Shown: piece by piece, positions 53,601-59,159 of the stretch
Layout: the number at the start of each line of letters is the position of its first letter
How positions within the stretch are numbered: the first letter of the stretch is position 1
From: Oscillospiraceae bacterium
GTDB taxonomy: Bacteria > Bacillota > Clostridia > Oscillospirales > QAMX01
Direction of reading: 5' to 3'
Length of the DNA stretch: 64,000 bases
Assembly: GCA_015067825.1 (NCBI GenBank)
Contig: SVLQ01000003.1
Location: forward strand, 99,944 to 163,943
Program-made: the position numbers and the translations under genes
Notes under the pieces: generated by a model
Told to the model about the DNA's origin: nothing
The model's input: the letters and a program-made list of their open reading frames with translations, nothing else
The model's database searches: none

Positions 53601-53988
53601 GGTAGGTGAGACGGAAGATCGAGCAGTTCTTCGCCGCGCTCATTTCCGTGCGGATACCGTATTTTTCGAGTTCGACGCTGTAGTAGCCGACCTCGGCGAT
53701 TTCGTGCTTATGCGAAAATTTCGAGGCAAATTCCTGCTCGTCGGTGATGATCTCACCGTTGGCGGGCATGACCATCACGTGACCTCGGCCGCCGGAACCG
53801 CCGATGCCTTCAATACGGGAATGGGAAAACCCCAAGATCTCATCATCGTTGTAGTCGTAACCGCCGTTGTTTAAGGAAAAGGTGTCGGGAGCGAGCTTGA
53901 CCATACCGTGCGGCATCTGCGGACCAACGACCGCCTTGCCGGAGCCGGTCGTGCCGATCAAAACGTTGACGTAATCACTGCGGCGCAT
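50692..53988 (-). CDS. GH92 family glycosidase (alpha-mannosidase type), copy 2
   Basis: Tandem paralog of the adjacent GH92 gene, exactly the same length (1098 residues). The same hallmarks are present: MRRSDYVNVLIGT, GYDYNDDEILGFSHSRIEG, CECTPWEYT and GEDDSGSMSAW, plus the CARDB-like and DUF1349-like tails. Differences cluster in loop regions such as CRHRLGRDGRVEQ and the ADEEDAP/AKDYDVG insertion, which may alter linkage preference. No signal peptide, so cytoplasmic action on imported oligosaccharides is likely. It is transcribed away from the divergent ABC exporter pair. Confidence 0.93.
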   Translation of the reverse strand: MRRSDYVNVLIGTTGSGKAVVGPQMPHGMVKLAPDTFSLNNGGYDYNDDEILGFSHSRIEGIGGSGGRGHVMVMPANGEIITDEQEFASKFSHKHEIAEVGYYSVELEKYGIRTEMSAAKNCSIFRLTYPAGDDSRLMLDLSHTLCRHRLGRDGRVEQSAANELKGYGVYPIGYPHTPDTIVYFVLRADKPFSKVLYWKETEVFDDPARVSGKNIGAMPLFQTEEGEIVTVKIGISYISTEQAAKNLDAQIPDFDFDAVVEACKSAWDEALAVVDIETDDATARRIFYSDLYRAMNLPVEYDEVGGDFFIGADGKKHTQNNGRHFYSDIWAIWDTFRATHPLHHLIEPERQDDVAQSLMENYYLADKLPMSPAPCYGLMVEMTGHHAASVLAESYAKGRRNFDYETAYAAMKHATTRTDIGSEGIPEEYARLGYLPAKDYDVGDFSVSATMELTYDDWCTAELAKALGYEEDYKFLSARAKNYKNVFDPKTGFVRRKRADGTWVEPFDPGTSHKAGFCECTPWEYTSLVPHDIQGMINLMGGDEKMIEHIDGIIPHDRFNHINETAFHIPFIYTFARAPHKTMEMCRNYMPTVHTDGPGGIYGEDDSGSMSAWFAFIALGLFPSCPARPCYTLTSPAFARWTLRLPEGKNFTVVAKNNSKENIYIQSATLNGKPHTRTWIGHDEIMAGGELVYEMGSAPSDWGTKFEDAPPSLTTETPKFTVLSVEGDHTAKAGQPATVTVTLRNDGADGSLDCKIFASGLLLSREVCYLDSNSEGTFTLTYTAYDEDTREIIVCGVPFALTLTDLLAPSLVYGAAKADRPMRTHTDRAVKFAVSATVKNVGSYETTAEIPCTLDGMLVETQTIELEPGEEKTVTFTANPLTIGNHYAAIGDGEAVEIDVCGRPSAAEWICWRGTTAEFGAAGDNLYIRAAGNQHQGPADRSNRMEYGILWNRFPVEGDFDVSVRVAYDGYTTPYASHGIIVKNSLEMPWDDASGLLQNGAMTSRGFTLRAYTDKGDADNLRGPLENPTVPYWFKIEKRGQHFDCYYKPAEDKPWVRQGGFTYDDAAPVQYVGLYTNSCIPDLRLVKFTDWNVTLVRV
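51287..51765 (-). repeat. Near-identical tract shared by the two GH92 genes (copy 2)
   Basis: Partner of 47855-48333; see there. A further matching block lies just beyond the tract, around 51853-51930 versus 48421-48500. Confidence 0.8.
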
Positions 53989-54019
53989 AATCGTTCCTCC
54001 GTTTTTGTTTGGTAGCTAT

Positions 54020-54048
54020 ATCTTACCATGTGCAACGCGCTTTTGCAA
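54020..54048 (-). promoter_or_regulatory. Promoter for GH92 copy 2
   Basis: Minus strand: TTGCAA (54043-54048), 17-base spacer, TAAGAT (54020-54025) with TGG. The bases around the -35 form TGCAAGCAATTTTGCA, a partial palindrome that could be an operator. Confidence 0.7.
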
Positions 54049-54108
54049 GCAATTTTGCACGCAGACCGCGGCTTTTTGTGCGACTTTGGTTTAAAACGAA
54101 CTGGGGAC

Positions 54109-54136
54109 TTGTAGGAAAAGAATAATATGCTATAAT
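54109..54136 (+). promoter_or_regulatory. Distal promoter for ABC exporter pair
   Basis: TTGTAG (54109-54114), 16-base spacer, TATAAT (54131-54136) with TGC extension. Confidence 0.65.
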
Positions 54137-54184
54137 TGTATTTGTAAACAAAACAAACGCGACAAAGCCTCAACAAATGGTTGG

Positions 54185-54213
54185 TTGACTTTATAAATTT
54201 TGTACGCTATAAT
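54185..54213 (+). promoter_or_regulatory. Proximal promoter for ABC exporter pair
   Basis: TTGACT (54185-54190), 17-base spacer, TATAAT (54208-54213). Followed by a hairpin at 54283-54309 in the leader. Confidence 0.75.
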
Positions 54214-54282
54214 CAAATTACTGGTCTCAAATGTAAAACTGTGTTTTCAATTACTTTTTTCGCGCGTTTACTGTGCGGATCC

Positions 54283-54309
54283 CGATTTGGAAACTTCGTT
54301 TCCAAATCG
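54283..54309 (+). repeat. 12-bp hairpin in the exporter leader, related to 24463-24489
   Basis: CGATTTGGAAAC / TTC / GTTTCCAAATCG. Same stem length, loop length and core (GGAAAC-NNN-GTTTCC) as the fourth hairpin at 24463-24489, and the same kind of position, shortly before a ribosome site. Confidence 0.65.
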
Positions 54310-54330
54310 ACTGAAAAGGGAGGGGACAAA

Positions 54331-56112
54331 ATGTTTCCGCAGAAAAAATACACCTTGTTTGACTGTGTGCGCGTTGTCTACAAGGTCATTCCGTTCTACG
54401 CGCTCACAAGGCTCGTGTTCGAAGTGGTGGGCGGTCTGATGCCGGCACTCGTGTTGGTTGCGATCGCTGATTTTATCGACGCCGCGATCCTCGCCGCCAA
54501 TACTCATGCCGCCATCTCCACGGTCTTACCCGAGATCGCCGTACTCCTCGGTGCGTTTGCCCTGCAATGGCTGCTCGGTTCGTTTTCCAACCTCGTCAAC
54601 GCGCGTATGGTGCAGGTTTTTTCCTGCCGCCTGTGGACGGAGTACATCGACTTCATCCAGCCGGTCGCTTACCGCTACTTTGAAAACGAGGACAGTATCA
54701 CTTCCATGCGCCGCCTGCGCCAGCAACTGACGCAAAAGCTGCGCGAGGGCTATTTCAGCATGCTGGCGATCCTTCGTTCGGCGGTCAACGTCGTCTCGCT
54801 CCTCGCCATCCTCGTCAGCGCGGTCTGGTGGGCGCCGATCCTGGTCGTGCTGCTTTCGCTGCCTCTCTTCTACGTCTCGCAAAAAAGCGGCAAAGCGCGT
54901 GACGTTGTGGAGAAAGAAGCCGAGGATATCGGCGAAATGGAATACGCAACGCAGGGATATATGTTCACGCGCGAATTCGTCGAGGAGCGCATGCTGTTTG
55001 GTTACCACAAATCCGTCGAATCGCGTTGGTACGCTGCCAAAAAGAAGGAAGACGGTCTTTGGGAAACGTATAATTTCAAATGGTGTTTCATTGCCGGTTT
55101 CTGCGGTGCGGCGGTTCTCGTCGCTGCGGCGATCATTGCGATCGCGATGATCGATCCGCTGCTCGCCGGCGCTCTGACGATCGGTTCGTTCGTCTCGCTG
55201 GTCAACGCCGCGATCGGCATGATCGGTGCGTTTTCCTGGAACCTGAGCGTGATCATCAGCGATCTGACGGCAACGCGCGCTTTTTTGAAGGATCTGACGG
55301 CAATCGCAAGCTGGGAACGCGATGCTTCCGCTTCGCTGCCGCCGAGTGCGGAGATCCCGGAATTTCAGTCGCTGGAGTTTGAAAACGTCGTCTTTGCCTA
55401 TCCCGACGTCGACCGCACGATCTTAAACGGCGTTTCCTTCCGGATGGAGCGCGGCAAGCACTACGCGATCGTCGGCGCCAACGGAGCGGGCAAAACGACG
55501 GTCACCAAGCTCATTCTCGGCCTCTACGGAAATTACGAAGGCCGCATCCTCTTAAACGGAAAAGAACTTCGCGAGTGGAGCTACGCCGACCGCAAAGCGA
55601 TCTTCTCCGCTCTTCTGCAGGACTACGCGAAGTTTTCGCTCTCCCTGCGCGAAAATATCGCCCTCGGCGCTCTGCCGAGCCCCACAGACGTCGATTTTGA
55701 AGCCGCCGTACGTCTTGCCGGTCTCAACGAAACGGTGGCGGAACTGCCCAAAGGGCTTGATACGCCGCTCGGTAAGCTCGACGAAGGCGGTGTCGATCTC
55801 TCCGGTGGTCAGTGGCAACGCGTGGCGATGGCGCGCACGATCGCAGGCGGTCGCCCGTTCTGCATCCTCGACGAGCCGACGGCCGCGCTTGATCCGCTGG
55901 CCGAAAGCCGCCTCTACGAAGAATTCGGTGAGCTCGCTAAAGATAAAACGACGATCTTTATCACTCACCGCCTCGGCTCGGTGCACCTCGCTGACGAGAT
56001 CATCGTTTTGGCCGACGGTGTTGTCGCCGAAGAGGGGAGCTTTGCCGAGCTGGAAGCGAAAAACGGTCTGTTTGCCGAGATGTACGCGGCGCAGAAAAGC
56101 TGGTACGAATAG
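54331..56112 (+). CDS. ABC exporter, fused permease-ATPase (first of pair)
   Basis: A 593-residue half transporter: an N-terminal membrane domain with about six helices (residues about 15-310) and a C-terminal ATPase with Walker A GANGAGKT, signature VDLSGGQWQR, Walker B CILDEPT with catalytic Glu, and switch ITHRLGS. The frame is open upstream, but GGGAGGGG places the start at 54331. It is 12 bases before a second, similar gene, so they probably form a heterodimer. Both nucleotide sites look intact. Substrate unknown; no precursor peptide gene is adjacent. Confidence 0.92.
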   Translation: MFPQKKYTLFDCVRVVYKVIPFYALTRLVFEVVGGLMPALVLVAIADFIDAAILAANTHAAISTVLPEIAVLLGAFALQWLLGSFSNLVNARMVQVFSCRLWTEYIDFIQPVAYRYFENEDSITSMRRLRQQLTQKLREGYFSMLAILRSAVNVVSLLAILVSAVWWAPILVVLLSLPLFYVSQKSGKARDVVEKEAEDIGEMEYATQGYMFTREFVEERMLFGYHKSVESRWYAAKKKEDGLWETYNFKWCFIAGFCGAAVLVAAAIIAIAMIDPLLAGALTIGSFVSLVNAAIGMIGAFSWNLSVIISDLTATRAFLKDLTAIASWERDASASLPPSAEIPEFQSLEFENVVFAYPDVDRTILNGVSFRMERGKHYAIVGANGAGKTTVTKLILGLYGNYEGRILLNGKELREWSYADRKAIFSALLQDYAKFSLSLRENIALGALPSPTDVDFEAAVRLAGLNETVAELPKGLDTPLGKLDEGGVDLSGGQWQRVAMARTIAGGRPFCILDEPTAALDPLAESRLYEEFGELAKDKTTIFITHRLGSVHLADEIIVLADGVVAEEGSFAELEAKNGLFAEMYAAQKSWYE

Positions 56113-56124
56113 GAGGTGTGCGAG

Positions 56125-57915
56125 ATGAAACAGAAGAAAAAAGACGCAAACCTGATGAGTACACGCCAACTGATCCGCCGCTGCTTCGGACTGGTATTCC
56201 GCTATGGCTGCGGCCGATATCTCACGATCAGCGCCATCACGCTGCTGACCGCCGCTTTTGCGATCGCCAACCTTTATGTCACGGAGTATTTCTTCGACCG
56301 TGTCGGAACGATGATCGGCGGCGGCACGTTTGCCGGGCTTTTGGTGCCGATGCTCGTGTATTTTGGCTTTTTGGCTGTCAACCGGCTTGTACCCGACCTG
56401 ATCGGTAACTATTCATGGCGCCTGCTCCATGAGATCGAGCGTCGGCTCTTCCGCCTTGTCAACGCGAAGGCATCGCGGCTGCCGCCGGTGCTGTACGAAC
56501 AGAAAAGCTTTCAGGACGAAATGGAAAAAGCGCGCTACGGTGCCGGGCAGGGGATCGTATGGTACGTGGAGATCTTCCGCTATTTCCTCTGCTATAATCT
56601 CCCGATCTGTCTTGCTATGAGCTGGTATCTCTTTAACCTCAAGCCGATTTTGGTTATCACGGTGGCGCTGATCTTCCTGCCGGTGTTCCTGACGGAGATC
56701 ATGCAGGCCAAGCTGCATGCGAGAAAAGAAGAAGCCGTCGCGCCGCTGCGCCGAAAAATGGAGTACTACGAAAACTGTCTGACGCGCAAAGAGCACTTTA
56801 AAGAAGTTCGCTTGCTCGGTGCAACGCGCTTTTTCCGCAAACGTTATCAGGACGTTCAGACGGATTTCATCGCCGAAGAGTGGAAGGTCGTCCGCAAGGA
56901 GAAGATCGTCGAGTTTCTCAGCCGCGTAATCACGCTCCTCGGCTACGGCGGCGTGCTTTGGCTGCTGATCGATGCGCTTGTCGCCGGTGAGATCGGTGTC
57001 GGCGCGTTTGCCGCCGTTTTCACCGCTCTGCGCGATTTCTTTGACAATATGGACAGCCTTGTGTGGGATCTCACCCGCGGTCTTTCGCAATCGGCCGGAA
57101 AAGCCTCTAACACGCTTCGTTTTCTCGATTATGAAGAAGAACACGGCGAACCGCAGAAACCGCAAAACGGCGAGATTGTCCTCGAAAATGTGTCGTTTGC
57201 CTATCCCGACCGCGAGGAAAACGCGGTGGATTCCGTCAGCCTGACGATCCGCGAGGGCGAAACGGTTGCCATCGTCGGCGAAAACGGCGCGGGCAAATCG
57301 ACACTCGTGCGCCTGCTGACCGGGCTTTATCCGCCCTCAACGGGCAAAGTCACCGTAGGTGGTGTCGACACCGCTGTCGCCGATCCCGGCGGCATCCGCA
57401 AACATTTCTCCGCCGTCTTCCAGCAGTACGGCAAGTATAAGTTCAATCTCCGCGAGAATATTGCCATCGGCTCGGGCGATCTCGACGATACGCACGGTAA
57501 CGCCGAAGCTGCCTGCGAAAAAGCAGGGATCGATCTTTCGTCCGAGGCGTACCCGAACGGTATCGAAACGAACCTTGCCAAGGAGTTCGGCGGGGTCGAT
57601 CTTTCGGGCGGTCAGTGGCAGCGCGTGGCGATCGCACGCGGGCTCTATCGGCAGCACGATATCATCCTCCTTGACGAGCCGACTGCCGCGATCGATCCGC
57701 TTGAGGAAAGCCGTTTGTACGAGAGCTTTGCCGAGATCTCCAAAGGCAAGACCTCCGTGCTCGTCACCCACCGCCTCGGTTCGGCGCGTATCGCCGACCG
57801 CATCGTCGTGATGGAAAAGGGCAAGATCACCGAAGTCGGCTCGCACGACGAGCTGATCGCCAAAAACGGCACCTATGCAGAAATGTTTGCCGCACAGGCC
57901 GAGTGGTACCGATAA
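56125..57915 (+). CDS. ABC exporter, fused permease-ATPase (second of pair)
   Basis: A 596-residue half transporter: six-helix membrane domain (residues about 25-320) then ATPase with GENGAGKS, VDLSGGQWQR, ILLDEPT and VTHRLGS. The start at 56125 is set by AGGAGG directly upstream; a GTG at 56116 overlaps that site. It shares the unusual W after SGGQ with its partner, as seen in many lipid, peptide and multidrug exporter pairs in Clostridia. A strong terminator follows. Confidence 0.92.
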   Translation: MKQKKKDANLMSTRQLIRRCFGLVFRYGCGRYLTISAITLLTAAFAIANLYVTEYFFDRVGTMIGGGTFAGLLVPMLVYFGFLAVNRLVPDLIGNYSWRLLHEIERRLFRLVNAKASRLPPVLYEQKSFQDEMEKARYGAGQGIVWYVEIFRYFLCYNLPICLAMSWYLFNLKPILVITVALIFLPVFLTEIMQAKLHARKEEAVAPLRRKMEYYENCLTRKEHFKEVRLLGATRFFRKRYQDVQTDFIAEEWKVVRKEKIVEFLSRVITLLGYGGVLWLLIDALVAGEIGVGAFAAVFTALRDFFDNMDSLVWDLTRGLSQSAGKASNTLRFLDYEEEHGEPQKPQNGEIVLENVSFAYPDREENAVDSVSLTIREGETVAIVGENGAGKSTLVRLLTGLYPPSTGKVTVGGVDTAVADPGGIRKHFSAVFQQYGKYKFNLRENIAIGSGDLDDTHGNAEAACEKAGIDLSSEAYPNGIETNLAKEFGGVDLSGGQWQRVAIARGLYRQHDIILLDEPTAAIDPLEESRLYESFAEISKGKTSVLVTHRLGSARIADRIVVMEKGKITEVGSHDELIAKNGTYAEMFAAQAEWYR

Positions 57916-57919
57916 AAGA

Positions 57920-57958
57920 AATCCCCGGAACGGAAAATCTATTTCCGTTCCGGGGATT
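57920..57958. terminator. Bidirectional terminator, exporter pair and azlCD
   Basis: AATCCCCGGAACGGAAA / ATCTA / TTTCCGTTCCGGGGATT, a 17-bp perfect stem, between the exporter stop (57915) and the azlD stop (57972). Confidence 0.92.
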
Positions 57959-57971
57959 CTATTTGCTTTTT

Positions 57972-58277
57972 CTAAATAAAGCACTCTGCGATCAAAACGA
58001 CCAGACAACAAGCGACCGAAACCTTGAAAAGATCCGCCCCAAACCATGCGAGTACGATGCCGGCGGCCAGCGCGAGCCCGCCGGAGATCGGCGAGGCCGT
58101 TGCCTCCAAAATCGCCGGAAAGGTCATCACGGCCAACGTCACGTAGGGGACGTAGTAGAGAAATGAGCGCAGAAAGCGGTTTTTGATCTGCTTGCGGATC
58201 AGCGTCAGCGGCAGCACGCGGATCGCGTAGGTGACCGCACCCATGATCAGGAGATAGAGGTAAATGTTGTGCGTCAT
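57972..58277 (-). CDS. azlD: AzlD domain-containing branched-chain amino acid exporter subunit
   Basis: A 101-residue small membrane protein with three helices. AzlD partners AzlC to export branched-chain amino acids and toxic analogues such as 4-azaleucine. The conserved AVTYAIRVLPLTLIRK opening and RSFLYYVPYVTLAVMTFPAIL segment are typical. It overlaps azlC by four bases. Confidence 0.93.
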   Translation of the reverse strand: MTHNIYLYLLIMGAVTYAIRVLPLTLIRKQIKNRFLRSFLYYVPYVTLAVMTFPAILEATASPISGGLALAAGIVLAWFGADLFKVSVACCLVVLIAECFI

Positions 58278-59032
58278 GCCTCCGCCTCCTCTTCATCCTT
58301 CACCGGGAAAAAGAGCGCCGCAGCGCCGGCGAGCAGCACGGTGAGGGCGATCGTACGCATGCCGTCCGACCACCCGGAAAACGGCGGCAGTACGGTCGCG
58401 CCCCAGCTAAGGGCGAAACAGAGGGCGATCAGCACGGCAACAACGCGGTTTTTGCGTGCCGGCGGAATGATGATCGCGATGAACATCCCGTAAAGTGCCA
58501 CGCTCAAAGCGCTGACGGCGCGAGCGGGCAGAATGTTGCCGGCGATCACGCCGGCCGCTGTGCCAAACGACCACGCAGGGATCGAAAGGGCAAACGCACC
58601 GTAGCTGTAAAACGGGTTTAGGCTGCCGGGGCGGGCAATGGCGATGCCAAAGAGCTCGTCGGTCACGGCGTAGCCCACACCGAGACGGTGGACAAACGGT
58701 GTGGACGGTGCAAATTTCTGGCTGAGCGCACAGCTCATCAGCAGATAACGCGCATTGGTGACGAGCGTGATCAGCGCCATTTCCCAATACGGCGCATCGG
58801 ACGCAACCAGCATGATCCCGGCGTATTCTCCGGCCGAGGCGAGGTTTAAAATGCTCATCAGAAAGCCTTGGATCGCGTCCATTCCGGCGTTGCGGGCGGC
58901 GATGCCCAGCGTAAACGAAACGGCGAGGTAGCCGAGTGCGATCGGGATGCCGTCGCGCATCCCTTCCACGAATGCGCGGCGCTTTGACAGCAGCTTTCCT
59001 GCTGCCGTTTGCGAAGGAAGATTTTGTTTCAT
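58274..59032 (-). CDS. azlC: AzlC family branched-chain amino acid permease
   Basis: A 252-residue large subunit with about seven helices. The family segments GMRDGIPIALGYLAVSFTLGI, NLASAGEYAG and TNARYLLMSCALS are present. The start at 59032 is used; methionine codons further upstream fall within the promoter. Forms a translationally coupled pair with azlD. Confidence 0.93.
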   Translation of the reverse strand: MKQNLPSQTAAGKLLSKRRAFVEGMRDGIPIALGYLAVSFTLGIAARNAGMDAIQGFLMSILNLASAGEYAGIMLVASDAPYWEMALITLVTNARYLLMSCALSQKFAPSTPFVHRLGVGYAVTDELFGIAIARPGSLNPFYSYGAFALSIPAWSFGTAAGVIAGNILPARAVSALSVALYGMFIAIIIPPARKNRVVAVLIALCFALSWGATVLPPFSGWSDGMRTIALTVLLAGAAALFFPVKDEEEAEA

Positions 59033-59068
59033 ATGCTCAAACCTTATCGTAAAATCAACTCGCATCAT

Positions 59069-59097
59069 ATTATACAGGATTCTGCATGATTTTTCAA
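59069..59097 (-). promoter_or_regulatory. Promoter of azlCD
   Basis: Minus strand: TTGAAA (59092-59097), 17-base spacer, TATAAT (59069-59074). Confidence 0.85.
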
Positions 59098-59117
59098 CGG
59101 AAAAGCGCACAAAAATC

Positions 59118-59148
59118 GAGGGGCAAGGATCACAGATCCTTGCCCCTC
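59118..59148 (-). terminator. Terminator of the sigma-fusion gene
   Basis: GAGGGGCAAGGATC / ACA / complement, followed on the minus strand by GATTTTTG, 11 bases past the stop at 59160. Confidence 0.9.
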
Positions 59149-59159
59149 CGTGCGTGTTC

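Noticed and set aside
54000..54330. Possible bacteriocin precursor upstream of the ABC exporter pair
   Set aside because: No short frame with a leader-peptide pattern or a ribosome site; the exporters also lack a C39 peptidase domain.
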